Both the position numbers and the translations under genes were made by a program. A stretch of 39,201 nt of DNA from Coriobacteriales bacterium (GTDB taxonomy: Bacteria; Actinomycetota; Coriobacteriia; Coriobacteriales; UBA8131): assembly GCA_031279835.1 (NCBI GenBank), contig JAITHV010000125.1:1-39201 (forward strand). Reading direction: 5' to 3'. Of this stretch, positions 1 to 9,102 are shown in pieces. How positions within the stretch are numbered: position 1 is the first letter of the stretch; the number at the start of each line of letters is the position of its first letter. The notes under the pieces were generated by a model. The model did not search any database. It was given only the letters and a program-made list of their open reading frames with translations, and had not been told where the DNA came from.

Positions 1-91
1 TCAGCGCAGAGTTGATGACAAGCATGTTTTGTGCCCCAATAGGCGCCACATAGGCAAGGCCAATGACAAGGCCCTGGACAAACAGCCCCAT
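1..91 (-). CDS. LysE/ArgO-type amino-acid exporter, N-terminal 30 residues (runs off the window)
   Basis: Only the first 30 codons are present; the gene continues beyond base 1. The translation from the ATG at 91 includes GLAYVAPIGAQN followed by MLVINSAL, which matches the very conserved first membrane helix of LysE/ArgO (RhtB superfamily) exporters that expel lysine, arginine or related amino acids. The start lies two bases after the stop of the upstream phosphatase gene, so the two are probably co-transcribed and translationally coupled. Substrate cannot be judged from this fragment. Confidence 0.75.
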   Translation of the reverse strand, partial: MGLFVQGLVIGLAYVAPIGAQNMLVINSAL

Positions 92-93
92 TC

Positions 94-1155
94 CTAGGTG
101 TCCGAGCGTCTGCGTGACGTTTGCTCCAACGCCTCGAGCAAGACTCCTTCAAGAATGTCAGTCTCGCTCACCACGAGTTGCGACACGTTGCTCAAGCGCA
201 AGGCGTTTGTCAATACGACGAGCCCGCCTACGACGACCGGAGCACGAAGTGGATCGAGGCCAGCCACCTCGCAGCATTGTACAAGCGACAAAGCAGAAAG
301 CCTCTCAAGAATTGCCTCTAAGTCCTCAATTCGCAGGATCGTCCCATGGACGAGTGTCGGGTCGTAGACCTGCAGCTCTTTAAAGACGGATGCCGCAGTC
401 GTGGCCGTCCCGGCAACAGCGTAGACAGCAGCAGGCATGAACCCGTTCTGTGCGAGTTGCGCGTAATACGGGGACATCTGCCCGGCCACCCATGAGTTGG
501 CAGCTGCGAGCTCATCGCGGCCAGGAGGCATGCTTGGCAGGAACATGTCGGTCACGCGTCGGCTGCCTATGTCAAACGACTTCGCCTGTCGCACAGTCGA
601 GGCCTGTCGCTCATGTGGCCAACTGGAGTCATGCCGCGCATTCGAAGGCCCGACGCTCTCTTGTGCGAATGCTTCTCGCAAATCGCCCACAATAACCTCA
701 GTCGAGCCGCCTCCAACATCTACGACCATCACAGTGCGAAGCTTTTCCCCGTGATCGAGCGCAAAGCCGCTCAGGGTCCCCGAGAACGCGAGCGCAGCCT
801 CACGGTCACCAGAAACAACCTCCACGTCAAAGCCGAGCCTCTTTATCCGCGCACAGGCCGCATCCCTGTTGGCTGCGTCACGCATTGCTGACGTGGCGAT
901 TGCGCGAGTCGGCACTCCGGGGGGGATAAGCGATGCGAAACCCTCGAGCGCAGAGCAGACTCGGTCAAGGGCGGCCGGGCTTATCGTCCCGCGCTCAGCC
1001 AGCCCATCCCCCATATGCGTGATAACGGCGTGACGCTCTAGCACGGACAGCCCATAGTTCCCAACGCGCACAAGAAGCATCCGAGAGGTGACCGTTCCCA
1101 GGTCTATGACCGCATGCAGCTCTCCGCAGGCTGGAGCAGGCAACAAGGTAGCCAT
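94..1155 (-). CDS. Ppx/GppA-family phosphatase (exopolyphosphatase / pppGpp phosphohydrolase-like)
   Basis: A 353-residue protein of the ASKHA-fold Ppx/GppA family, which hydrolyses inorganic polyphosphate or the pentaphosphate alarmone. The N-terminal phosphate-1 motif is DLGTVTSRMLLV and the phosphate-2 motif is VVDVGGGSTEVIVGD; a third glycine-rich stretch, AVAGTATTAA, lies in the second half. Size fits the single-core, short members of the family. The frame is open up to 1296, but I start at ATG 1155 because earlier codons overlap the upstream gene and do not resemble the family. It follows the FtsB-like gene by seven bases and precedes the LysE-type gene by two. Polyphosphate and pppGpp activity cannot be told apart here. 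Confidence 0.82.
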   Translation of the reverse strand: MATLLPAPACGELHAVIDLGTVTSRMLLVRVGNYGLSVLERHAVITHMGDGLAERGTISPAALDRVCSALEGFASLIPPGVPTRAIATSAMRDAANRDAACARIKRLGFDVEVVSGDREAALAFSGTLSGFALDHGEKLRTVMVVDVGGGSTEVIVGDLREAFAQESVGPSNARHDSSWPHERQASTVRQAKSFDIGSRRVTDMFLPSMPPGRDELAAANSWVAGQMSPYYAQLAQNGFMPAAVYAVAGTATTAASVFKELQVYDPTLVHGTILRIEDLEAILERLSALSLVQCCEVAGLDPLRAPVVVGGLVVLTNALRLSNVSQLVVSETDILEGVLLEALEQTSRRRSDT

Positions 1156-1162
1156 GCAGTCG

Positions 1163-1642
1163 TCAGCGGATAAAGGGGTCGTTGAGCTCTTTGGCAGGAG
1201 GCGTGGCGTCATACCCAAACAGCGTGTCGAGAAAATCGGTTTGCCAGTTCGACTCAGGGGCGTCTGAGCCTGGAACGATCTCCGAGGTGAACTCAACCGT
1301 TGAGCTCGTTGTTCCCAAGCCAGGTATGTTGACGGCCTCTTCCCCCGGCAGCGTCATGTTGTATTCCTTGCGGGCAATATCCATTATGCCTTCATCAGTA
1401 TAAAGGCGGTCGGTTTGAGCCTTTATCTCGTCGTTCAGCCGCTGCTCTGCCGCACTCTTGTCGTTAAGTCGTTGTAGCTCGCGTTCGGCAAAGTACTGGT
1501 CCCGTAAGTTAATAAAGGTCGAGGGCGTTGCGAGAACCACCACTATGACCGTAAAAAGCGCGATGATGGCAAAACGATAAGGGCGCCGACGCGGCTTGCG
1601 CGGCTTTTTGGGGACACCGTCTCGTTCACTCGGATCGGGCAT
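1163..1642 (-). CDS. FtsB/DivIC-like septum formation initiator protein
   Basis: A 159-residue single-pass membrane protein: a basic cytoplasmic N-terminus (KKPRKPRRRPYR), one transmembrane helix around residues 24-45, then a charged heptad-like segment (about 46-80, ending in LYTDEGIMDIARKEYNM) facing outward. This is the architecture of FtsB/DivIC, which pairs with FtsL and FtsQ/DivIB to activate septal wall synthesis. The phrase 'DIARKEYNM' near the end of the coiled coil is typical of the family. A low-complexity tail of about 50 residues follows. It sits 17 bases downstream of hpf and just upstream of the phosphatase, on the same strand. Confidence 0.75.
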   Translation of the reverse strand: MPDPSERDGVPKKPRKPRRRPYRFAIIALFTVIVVVLATPSTFINLRDQYFAERELQRLNDKSAAEQRLNDEIKAQTDRLYTDEGIMDIARKEYNMTLPGEEAVNIPGLGTTSSTVEFTSEIVPGSDAPESNWQTDFLDTLFGYDATPPAKELNDPFIR

Positions 1643-1659
1643 GACTGCCTACTGCCTGC

Positions 1660-2253
1660 CTAGCCTTCAAGTGACTCGACGCGCGGCAAAAGGATGCCGT
1701 AGCTGCCGTCTTTGCGACGGTACATGACGTTCACTAGCCCGTCCACCGGATTTGTGTACATGAAGAAGTCGTGGCCAAGCAGGTCGATCTGGATGAGCGC
1801 CTCTTGCTCGGTGAGCGCCACAAGGTCGATCTCCTTTGTGCGCAAGACCCTGCCGTCGTCTTCGACAAGCTCGCTGACCGGCTCTTCTCCCGTCGACGAA
1901 ACGATGGTGCCGTCTTGCAACGCCTCCTGAAGCTTCTTTGAGTGTTGGCGCTTGTCGAGAACCCTCGTCTTGTACTTCCGCAACTGGCGCTCGACTTTTG
2001 CAGCAGCAACGTCAATAGCCGCGTACATGTCTTCTTCAGCTTCTTCAGTGCGGATAATATGGCCTTTTGTGAACAGCGTCACCTCGGCTATAGCCGGCTT
2101 GGGTATTGCAGGGTTCTTCTCTTTGCGCAGCACGACCTCAGCTGACATAGGCGTGATGTTGAACACCTTCACGGAGTTACCGATTTTTTCCTCAACGTAA
2201 GAATGCAGGGCGGGGCTGACAGTCATCTTGCGTCCAGTTACCGTGATATCCAT
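1660..2253 (-). CDS. hpf: Long-form ribosome hibernation promoting factor
   Basis: A 197-residue protein of the long HPF type, which binds the decoding centre of the 30S subunit and dimerises 70S ribosomes into inactive 100S particles. Residues 1-105 are the beta-alpha RaiA-like domain (starts MDITVTGRKMTVSPAL). About residues 140-190 form the dimerisation domain, with the diagnostic GHDFFMYTNPVDGLVNVMYR followed by KDGSYG. A strong ribosome binding site (AGGAGG) lies nine bases before the ATG. The gene is first in its apparent transcription unit; about 200 bases separate it from the ABC transporter genes upstream, and I see no convincing promoter there beyond a TACAAT-like box. Confidence 0.93.
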   Translation of the reverse strand: MDITVTGRKMTVSPALHSYVEEKIGNSVKVFNITPMSAEVVLRKEKNPAIPKPAIAEVTLFTKGHIIRTEEAEEDMYAAIDVAAAKVERQLRKYKTRVLDKRQHSKKLQEALQDGTIVSSTGEEPVSELVEDDGRVLRTKEIDLVALTEQEALIQIDLLGHDFFMYTNPVDGLVNVMYRRKDGSYGILLPRVESLEG

Positions 2254-2451
2254 GTGGTGATCCTCCTAAAGGCCGTTCTGGCACTGCTTTATTGGAACCT
2301 GAAGCATACCAGCTCGCTGCGATTGGACTTTGTTTCGTATGCGAATTGTAGCAGATTGAAGCACGTGCCGACAGTCGCGCCGCGCGCTACTGCATGTTTG
2401 GCGATTGGCTGTGTGGCTGGCATGCCACGGGCACGTCATAGGCTTGCCGCC

Positions 2452-3195
2452 TTATATGATGTGACCGAGAAAGTCCTTGGTCCTCTCGTGCTGTGGGTCG
2501 TCAAACAGCTGCTCGGGCGTGCCCTCTTCGACAATAGCGCCCTCGTCCATGAAGATGGCTCGGTCGGCCACGTCACGGGCAAATCCCATCTCGTGCGTCA
2601 CCACGATCATGGTCATGCCCGCCTGCGCCAGCGCGCGCATGACATCGAGAACGCCGCGGACAAGTTCGGGGTCCAGCGCGCTCGTCGCCTCGTCAAAGAG
2701 CATGACATGCGGGTCCATCGCCAATGCGCGCGCGATAGCCACACGCTGCTGCTGGCCGCCCGAGAGCTGTGCAGGCATGTAGTCAACCCGATCGGCGAGC
2801 CCTACCTTCCCCAAATGCTCGAGCGCGATGCGCTCGGCCTGTTCTTTTGTCCGCTTAAGCACCTTTCTCTGCGCCAGCATCACGTTATGCTTTGCAGAAA
2901 GGTGAGGGAACAAGTTAAACGACTGAAACACCATTCCCACTTGCTCGCGAATCTTGTTGACGTCGGTCGCAGGGTCAGTGACGCGGGTGTCCTCGAACCA
3001 TATGTCTCCCGCTGTCGGCTTCTCAAGCAGGTTCACGCAGCGCAGCAATGTGGACTTCCCTGATCCTGAAGGTCCCAGTATGACGACCACCTCGCCCCGC
3101 GCGACGTTCAAGTCAACGCCGCGCAAGACGTCAAGGGCGCCAAACGACTTATGCAGGTCCTCAATGCGGATAACCACCCCGTTGCTCTCCGTCAT
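2452..3195 (-). CDS. Polar amino-acid ABC transporter ATP-binding protein (GlnQ/HisP type)
   Basis: A complete 247-residue ATPase subunit that drives import of a polar amino acid at the cytoplasmic face. All nucleotide-binding elements are present: Walker [10 protein letters not shown] (41-49), signature LSGGQQQR (144-151), Walker [13 protein letters not shown] (164-175) and the switch histidine in VTHEMGFA (201). It closely follows GlnQ-type proteins in length and motif spelling. The start codon overlaps the permease stop (ATGA), so translation is coupled. It is the last gene of the importer cluster. Substrate is not predictable; glutamine, glutamate, arginine or cystine are all possible for this class. 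Confidence 0.93.
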   Translation of the reverse strand: MTESNGVVIRIEDLHKSFGALDVLRGVDLNVARGEVVVILGPSGSGKSTLLRCVNLLEKPTAGDIWFEDTRVTDPATDVNKIREQVGMVFQSFNLFPHLSAKHNVMLAQRKVLKRTKEQAERIALEHLGKVGLADRVDYMPAQLSGGQQQRVAIARALAMDPHVMLFDEATSALDPELVRGVLDVMRALAQAGMTMIVVTHEMGFARDVADRAIFMDEGAIVEEGTPEQLFDDPQHERTKDFLGHII

Positions 3196-4694
3196 GAGCC
3201 TTCACCTCCCGCGGCATGCCCCGTGCCTCTCGCGCCCACCGCAGATGCAGCAGCCTGCAGAGCGTTCTCTTGGTGGCTGTCTTCAGCCGTCGAGTCGCCA
3301 GAGGATCCACGTCGGGCTCTCTTTTTTTTCTTGCCGGGCGGCTCGTCAGTATGCCCTTCTGCCGCTGCGAGCTTCTTCTCGAACGCTGCGATGATCTTGG
3401 TAAGCGGTAGCGTAACGAGGAGGTAATAGCCGGCTGCAACCACATACGGTGTCATGTCAATTGACGTAGCAACGATCGACTTTGAGAACATCATGAGTTC
3501 CATGACCCCGACGGCAGCGAGCAGCGACGTGTCTTTATAGAGCAAGATGAACTCTGACGTGGCAGTTGGAATAATGCGTCGGACCGTCTGGGGGATTATC
3601 ACCGAGAACATCGTTTGCGCGCCGTTCATGCCAAGAGACGCCGAAGCCTCGAACTGGCCTTTGTGGATCGACTGTATGCCGGCCCTGAATATCTCGGCGA
3701 GGTATGCGCTTGAGTTGAAAGCTAGCACAAAGATGCCCAAGAGGTAATTGTCCACATTGACGCCCAGCATAGGCAACCCAAATATGATTATATATATCTG
3801 TAGGAACAACGGGGTGCCCCTGATGACGTTGACATAGATACTCGCAATAAACCTCAGGACGGCAAGCTTGGACATCCGCAAAAACGAGAAGGCCAGCCCG
3901 ATCGGAATTGCGAGTGGGAAGCCCAACAACACCAACCCTAGCGAGCGCAGCCATCCGACAAAAAGCGCGGGCACGGACGAGACGGCTGTCTGCGGCTTGA
4001 AGAAGGTCTGACACACCGGGAAGCTGTTCCACTGCTGAACCCACGGCTGGTCGCTCAGCCAGTCGGTAAGCTTCTCGACGGGAGGACGTGCAACTACCTT
4101 GATTGGCTGCATGGCGCGGGAGTCAAACGTGCGCGTCGCGCCGGTGTCGTCAGTATATGAGCCAGTGAGGGCATAAGACGCGTCCGCGTCCGGAAAAACC
4201 AAGTTGACAACGCTGATCTGGATCTTATGCCCCGTCTCGACCGGCTTGCCAAAGGTGACAGTCGCACGTTCATTGTCAATTACCCAGGTCACATCCTCCT
4301 CGATGCGGTTGCTGCCGCTCGTCACCTGAACGTCAACCCTCGAGTACTGGTCTGATCCCTGGTCGTCTTGAGAGACAGGCTGCCCGCCCAACTTCTCTGA
4401 CCGGCGTGAAGCATCGTCACCGAGGAGGGGCGACACACCGTCAGGGAGATTGATGACAACCGACTCAATCGACTCAGAAGGGCCTACGGTGCCGATCCAG
4501 GTCACACGCACTGGCCGCCCGCCCATTACCTCGTTGCCGCCTATCTGGTTTGATCGCGCCGTCACGCTGTCTACCGTAAGCGCCTCTGCGGGCGATGCGG
4601 CAATCATGGGCAGCAACAGTGCGAGCACCATGGCAAACAGCAGTGTTGAGCGCACTAAACGCACCAGGGCACCCTGAGTCCTCATCGTCATCAC
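3192..4694 (-). CDS. Amino-acid ABC transporter permease with a fused secreted N-terminal domain
   Basis: A 500-residue fusion. Residues 1-38 look like a signal peptide or first membrane helix ([21 protein letters not shown]). Residues 40-205 form a beta-rich extracytoplasmic domain with no membrane segment. Residues 240-440 are a HisM/GlnP-type permease, including the coupling loop [12 protein letters not shown] (349-360) that docks on the ATPase. Residues 441-500 are a charged, low-complexity cytoplasmic tail (GKKKKRARR). Ordinary permeases of this class are 220-250 residues. Start options are GTG 4694 and ATG 4691 or 4685; an AAGGA-like site precedes them. It lies between the receptor and ATPase genes. 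The extra domain may help capture substrate or hold the receptor, which is inference. Confidence 0.85.
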   Translation of the reverse strand: MMTMRTQGALVRLVRSTLLFAMVLALLLPMIAASPAEALTVDSVTARSNQIGGNEVMGGRPVRVTWIGTVGPSESIESVVINLPDGVSPLLGDDASRRSEKLGGQPVSQDDQGSDQYSRVDVQVTSGSNRIEEDVTWVIDNERATVTFGKPVETGHKIQISVVNLVFPDADASYALTGSYTDDTGATRTFDSRAMQPIKVVARPPVEKLTDWLSDQPWVQQWNSFPVCQTFFKPQTAVSSVPALFVGWLRSLGLVLLGFPLAIPIGLAFSFLRMSKLAVLRFIASIYVNVIRGTPLFLQIYIIIFGLPMLGVNVDNYLLGIFVLAFNSSAYLAEIFRAGIQSIHKGQFEASASLGMNGAQTMFSVIIPQTVRRIIPTATSEFILLYKDTSLLAAVGVMELMMFSKSIVATSIDMTPYVVAAGYYLLVTLPLTKIIAAFEKKLAAAEGHTDEPPGKKKKRARRGSSGDSTAEDSHQENALQAAASAVGARGTGHAAGGEGS

Positions 4695-4731
4695 GCCCGT
4701 CCTTATCGGCGTAAAGTGTTATTCTGCCGTG

Positions 4732-5556
4732 CTACTTGATGACCGGAGCGGTCAGATCAGGGAAATACTTGTAGAACAAAGAGTCAAAAGTTCCATCGGC
4801 CTTTAAGTCTACCAATGCTTGGTTCACTGCGTCGCGAAGCTCAGGGTTGCTCTTTGACACTGCTATCCCATACTGTTCGGCAGTGGGGACAACAACCAGT
4901 ATCTTGCAATCGGTGTAGGTTGTCGTGACATGATAGGCAGCAATAGGCGCATCGTAGATGGCAGCCTCGACGTCGCCGGTACGCAAGGCAATCACAGCAT
5001 CAGTGGTCGCGTTGAAGTTCTTAACACTGACCCCCGGGATGAACTCTGCTGCCCAGTCAGCTCCTGTCGTGCCGCTCTGGGCGCTCACCGCGAGTCCCGC
5101 GAGCTCGCTGTAGTCGGTGTATTCGGAGTTGCTGCGCACAACGACCGCTTGGTTCGAGTCGCAATAGGGCTTGCAGAAGTCCACGAGCTGCTTGCGCTCC
5201 TCAGTGATGGTAAAAGACGACACGCCAATGTCTGCCTTGGTGCCTGCGGCCACTTGAGACAAGATCGTGTCGAAGTTCTGCGGCTCGGTGTACTCGAGCT
5301 CGAGCCCGAGCTTGCCTGCAACAGCCTGCATGAGCTCGTACTCAAAGCCGTTTGGCCTGTCTCCCTCCAAAAAGATGAATGGCGGGTAATCGCAGTCGGA
5401 CGCAACCGTGAGCACGCCGTTCTTTACCAACTTGTACTTTGTCTCAGCGGGTGCATCACTTGGGCTGCTCGTACAGCCAACGAGAACGATGCTTAGGGCT
5501 AGAATCGCGCTTGCCACAACGGCAAGCGCCTTGCGCGACTTTGACAATGATGACAT
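4732..5556 (-). CDS. Amino-acid ABC transporter substrate-binding lipoprotein
   Basis: A 274-residue family 3 solute receptor (SBP_bac_3). A signal peptide with lipobox IVLVGC predicts lipidation at Cys28 and anchoring on the outer face of the membrane. The mature part starts with the usual first lobe (VLTVASDCDYPPFIF, then GFEYELMQAVA) and contains the hinge and second-lobe motifs AAIYDAPIAAY and GIAVSKSNPELRDAVNQAL typical of glutamine/arginine/cystine receptors. A strong ribosome binding site (AAGGAGG) precedes ATG 5556. It lies 37 bases upstream of the permease gene and is surely the receptor for this importer. Confidence 0.92.
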   Translation of the reverse strand: MSSLSKSRKALAVVASAILALSIVLVGCTSSPSDAPAETKYKLVKNGVLTVASDCDYPPFIFLEGDRPNGFEYELMQAVAGKLGLELEYTEPQNFDTILSQVAAGTKADIGVSSFTITEERKQLVDFCKPYCDSNQAVVVRSNSEYTDYSELAGLAVSAQSGTTGADWAAEFIPGVSVKNFNATTDAVIALRTGDVEAAIYDAPIAAYHVTTTYTDCKILVVVPTAEQYGIAVSKSNPELRDAVNQALVDLKADGTFDSLFYKYFPDLTAPVIK

Positions 5557-5751
5557 ATTCGGCCTCCTTCGTGCAGAAATGCTTCCCTCCAGCTGCTACT
5601 CCAGTGCAACAGAGCGCTAGAGTACGATAGACGAATACTACCAGATACCCAAAGCAGAAACAGCAGAGAACGGCCTATTTTCCGATCACGCCCACACCAT
5701 CCGCCCGCGAGTAACTGCCAGTCATAGGCGTGAAGAGCGCTATCTGCCCTT

Positions 5752-6804
5752 CTACTGCGTGCCGTCGCCCGCGTTGGACGGGTCGGGCAAGTCGTCTCCC
5801 GTGTCTTGCGCAGCCTGATCGTCCGGCGCCTGAAGGCCAGCGCTGACGTCGGTGCCCTCTGTGCCCTGTGCGCCAATTGTCGAAGAGGGCTGCTGAGAAG
5901 GGCCTATGGCGTCTGAGGCACTTTGGGAGACTATCGCCTGCGTGTTCATGACAACGGTTGAGGAGACCGGCCCGAGCCATTTGTTGAGTATGACCCCCAA
6001 CTCGCCATTGTCGCGTATCGTGCGCAGGGTTGTCGTCAACACATCGGCAAGCTGGGAGTTTGTCTTGCTGACCCCGATATAAACCCCCGTCGGAGTTCCC
6101 AATAACTTGACACAAGAGATGTCGCGGTATCGGGCGGGGTTCTTTGGATCGTAGTTGTAGGTGAGATATGACCCAATAATGGCATCTGCGGCGGCATACG
6201 TAGACTGCCCGTTGCCCACTGCGTCGAAGACGTCGCTCAACGTGGCAAGTGGCCGTGAGGTGTTTGCACCTATGAGCTCGTCAACGGTCCATGCCGAAAG
6301 CGAGTCTTTTTGGGCAACCACAGTCGTACCCTTGAGAGTCTGCAAGTCTACCGAAGGCACCGTGTTGGAGCGCGTGACCATGAACAAGGCAGGCGCCGTG
6401 TAGACATACGGGCCGATAACCCTGCCTTGTGATATGACGTTGCCGCTCTGCTCAAGGCTCATGACCATGTCTACCTCACCCGAATTGAGCAGGTCGTCAG
6501 CGCTCTTTCCGGCGATGTCAACAAGCTGAAGGCGCAAGCCGAGGCGGTCGGCAATCGCTGCGGCAATGTCTACGTCCATGCCAACATATCCTGATTGATA
6601 GGAACTGGTAAAGGGGGCGAGGCGCTTGGAGTCTACTCCGACCTTCAGCACGCCTGCCTGCCCGATAGCCGGCGTCGAAACCGTTGGGCTGAGCGGCAGC
6701 TGCCGTGAGCCTGTCGCACCAGCACAGCCAGTCAGTCCCATGCCTGCAAGAGCAAGCACCGTCGTGATGACAAGTGCTCGCGCCCAGAAGCGCCTACCAA
6801 TCAT
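5752..6804 (-). CDS. Second substrate-binding lipoprotein (SBP_bac_3) with an acidic C-terminal tail
   Basis: A 350-residue receptor-like lipoprotein with lipobox GLTGC (Cys27). The body resembles family 3 solute receptors (GQAGVLKVGVDSKRLAPF, GMDVDIAAAIADRLGL, GVYIGVSKTNSQLADVL) but is clearly diverged from the receptor encoded next to it. After the domain there is a 60-residue proline-, glycine-, aspartate- and glutamine-rich tail. I use ATG 6804 because an AAGGTAGG ribosome binding site lies just upstream and the lipobox is then at a normal distance; the frame stays open to 6870. A gap of about 195 bases separates it from the first receptor gene. It may widen the specificity of the same importer or serve another system. 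Confidence 0.82.
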   Translation of the reverse strand: MIGRRFWARALVITTVLALAGMGLTGCAGATGSRQLPLSPTVSTPAIGQAGVLKVGVDSKRLAPFTSSYQSGYVGMDVDIAAAIADRLGLRLQLVDIAGKSADDLLNSGEVDMVMSLEQSGNVISQGRVIGPYVYTAPALFMVTRSNTVPSVDLQTLKGTTVVAQKDSLSAWTVDELIGANTSRPLATLSDVFDAVGNGQSTYAAADAIIGSYLTYNYDPKNPARYRDISCVKLLGTPTGVYIGVSKTNSQLADVLTTTLRTIRDNGELGVILNKWLGPVSSTVVMNTQAIVSQSASDAIGPSQQPSSTIGAQGTEGTDVSAGLQAPDDQAAQDTGDDLPDPSNAGDGTQ

Positions 6805-7197
6805 ATGTCCTACCTTCTCTCGAAACATCGGCCCCTTCGGCTGACCTGGTCTTTGACCCCACACTCGCATACCGGGATGGTTGCTTGATACTATCTCACT
6901 ACTGATCCTCTCGTCTGGGGAGCGGATGCTCCTATCACCAAACGGTACGGCTTACCCCTAAGACGCGCCATGCTCGCGCACAGAGAGACCTGTGCGTTTA
7001 CGTGGATCCTTTCGGCCGCGTCTACCATGGACTAAGAGCATGCACGAGCGTTCGCTCGAAGCAGCTCTGCAACCACAGACCCGAAGGGGCTTCGATGATT
7101 CTAGCACGTTTACGCGGCAGGGGCGTGAGCCAGTCGCACCCCTGCCGCCCCATGCGTCCGGACCGACCGGACAACACGTCTGTCAAAGTGGAACGGC
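6805..7197. other. Intergenic region rich in inverted repeats, no gene seen
   Basis: About 390 bases between the terminator of the BTAD regulator gene and the second receptor lipoprotein. Short open frames here have no coding character. It holds four inverted repeats: CGAGCG/CGCTCG (7045-7058, two-base loop), CGAAG/CTTCG (7082-7094), a perfect ten-base pair GCGGCAGGGG/CCCCTGCCGC (7114-7123 with 7139-7148), and GTCCGG/CCGGAC (7156-7172). None has a T tract on either strand. The promoter of the receptor gene should lie near 6850-6950, but I could not name boxes with confidence. Confidence 0.5.
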
Positions 7198-7248
7198 AAA
7201 AAACCGCGCCTATCCCCTATCGAGGAGGAGGTCCTGATAGAGCGCGGT
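7198..7248 (-). terminator. Intrinsic terminator overlapping the end of the BTAD regulator gene
   Basis: On the minus strand, ACCGCGC-T-CTATC pairs with GATAGGCGCGGT (a 12-pair stem with one bulged T; plus-strand arms 7236-7248 and 7203-7214), followed by six T residues (7203-7198). The regulator's stop codon at 7210-7212 lies inside the second stem arm, so the last codons of the gene also form the terminator. It would end the four-gene surface operon that begins at 15587. Confidence 0.85.
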
Positions 7249-9075
7249 AGTCCGTACCGAGGGCAAAATACCGAGTGTCTCAGAGAGAAAGCTCTTGCAA
7301 GCAAAGTAGGTCTCAATAGCTGATGTTCGTTGCCCGGACTTTATCTGCGCGTCCATGAGGGCCCGGTAGACGTCCTCGCGAGAATGGTCACGATCATACG
7401 CCCGCCTCGTGAACCACAGTGAGGTAGTCAAGTCGCCCAACTCGTCGGCAATGCGAGCCGCTGCCAGCAGCGCGTCGATCAATAGATCGTGTTGGCGCTG
7501 GCGATGGTGCTCAAGTGCCCCGGGAAGCTTGTCGCCCGCGAGTATGCCGTCGCAATGCAGGCGCTCCATCTCGTACGCCGCATCGAAGCACTCGTTGTGC
7601 TTTGTGTCGCCGAAGAGGACGGTATGCGCAAGCTTCTCGAACAGGTCAACGTCGGTGGTAACAAGCGAGCTGTCAAGATGGTAGAGTGTCCCAGTGCGCA
7701 GGAGGTACCCGCTCCCTGAGTCACGGTTCGGCGCAAGAGCCAACTTCAGCCGCGAGCATGCCACATGAAAGTTCCTGACTCCACGCTCGTGGTCCATCTC
7801 TGGCCAAAACTGCTGAATGGCCATGTCGCGCACAACGCATTTATGCGGGCTTAACAGCAACAGCGCCAACAAGGAGCGAACTCTTGATCCAGACAGGTAG
7901 CCGTGCTCAACCCTCACCATGTCACGGTATATCTCAAGCCTGCCAAAAAGGCGCACAAACAGCGACTGGGCATCAGGACGCTCGCGTTTGCCTGACTTGA
8001 GAGACTCGACAATAGCATGCCCTAGCTGCAGCTCGCCTTCATGGGGCTCAATGAGCGCGCCGCCTGACTGCCCAGCCGACCATGGCGTGGGCTCTATGGC
8101 TGTGGAATCCGGTTGGCTTGGCGCTGAGTCGAACATTGCCTCCAAACAGGCCAACAGCTCATGTGAGCGCGCGTGTTGGCCGCGTTTTAGAAGATGGACT
8201 GACAACCGTGTCAGGTCCTCAATAACCAACCCGCGCACCTGTTCAAAGTCGCTGTGGCCATGGTACTCGGACAAGACTGCCTTGATTTCTTCCACGATCG
8301 GTTTCAGCGGCATCCCTTTGAGAGACAGGCGGCACCCCTGGCCATCGGCGCTTTTCTCGCATGTGAACAAGGGGTTGAGATCGGCGATAATTGCTGGGAG
8401 GTCGTCACGTGCCTCAAAACCTATGGCGCGCAGTTCTTCTCCGTCTGCCTCAGCGAGCACCATGACGAGCATGGCAAAGAGGCGCATCTCAAGTGGCAGC
8501 TCGTCGGTCAAAAAACGCGCCGCACAGTTTTCGCGGAGCTCAAGCGGGCAATGCCCTGGGTCTAACAGTTCGGTCCCTTTGACGAGCTGGCGATCAGATT
8601 GCAGGCGCTCAAGACAATCGTTGAGCGGCGTCGTCACAACCAGAACGCGCCAGCCGTCTTCTATTAGCCCATCGATGTCGTCCGAAAGGCATTGCGCCTG
8701 ATGATCCTCGAGAAACGCGAGGTTGTCGATAATGAGCAGCTGGTTTTTTGAAGAGCTGCCAGTTACGCGCTTGGCAAGAAAGTGCCTGATAGTTCCCGCC
8801 TCGACTCCTTGCGCAAATGAGGCTGCCTTTCCGTCTAGCCAGTGCACGTCGTCGCTTGCCCAGTGTCGCTGCACGTAGCGCAAGGCAAGCGTGGTCCTTC
8901 CTGAGCTTCGTGGCGCACGGATAAAGCAGGGAACCCCGGGATCCATGAGGATTTTTGCCGCCAGCGCATCAAGATGTTTGTCAAACAACTGATAGTTTGT
9001 TTCACATATCAACTTTTTTGTATTTGCACTTGCTATTGTTTCTACAAAGAGGCTGCCGCCTTTGTTCTGACGCAT
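7210..9075 (-). CDS. AAA-like ATPase / BTAD-domain transcriptional regulator
   Basis: A 621-residue multidomain regulator. Residues 45-125 carry a nucleotide-binding fold with a degenerate Walker A (APRSSGRTTLALRY, 54-67) and a Walker B-like NQLLIIDNLAF (111-121). Residues 376-450 are a winged-helix OmpR/SARP-type DNA-binding domain (LFGRLEIYRD through FHVACSRLKLAL). Residues 475-615 are a helical bacterial transcriptional activation domain (BTAD) ending in ETYFACKSFLSETLGILPS. The order ATPase then wHTH-BTAD is unlike classic SARPs, where the BTAD comes first. It begins 27 bases after the stop of the adhesin gene with its own GGAGC site, so it is likely the local regulator of the surface operon. 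Target and signal are unknown. Confidence 0.78.
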   Translation of the reverse strand: MRQNKGGSLFVETIASANTKKLICETNYQLFDKHLDALAAKILMDPGVPCFIRAPRSSGRTTLALRYVQRHWASDDVHWLDGKAASFAQGVEAGTIRHFLAKRVTGSSSKNQLLIIDNLAFLEDHQAQCLSDDIDGLIEDGWRVLVVTTPLNDCLERLQSDRQLVKGTELLDPGHCPLELRENCAARFLTDELPLEMRLFAMLVMVLAEADGEELRAIGFEARDDLPAIIADLNPLFTCEKSADGQGCRLSLKGMPLKPIVEEIKAVLSEYHGHSDFEQVRGLVIEDLTRLSVHLLKRGQHARSHELLACLEAMFDSAPSQPDSTAIEPTPWSAGQSGGALIEPHEGELQLGHAIVESLKSGKRERPDAQSLFVRLFGRLEIYRDMVRVEHGYLSGSRVRSLLALLLLSPHKCVVRDMAIQQFWPEMDHERGVRNFHVACSRLKLALAPNRDSGSGYLLRTGTLYHLDSSLVTTDVDLFEKLAHTVLFGDTKHNECFDAAYEMERLHCDGILAGDKLPGALEHHRQRQHDLLIDALLAAARIADELGDLTTSLWFTRRAYDRDHSREDVYRALMDAQIKSGQRTSAIETYFACKSFLSETLGILPSVRTTALYQDLLLDRG

Positions 9076-9102
9076 GTTCTGCTCCTGTCTACTGCGTGAT
9101 GT

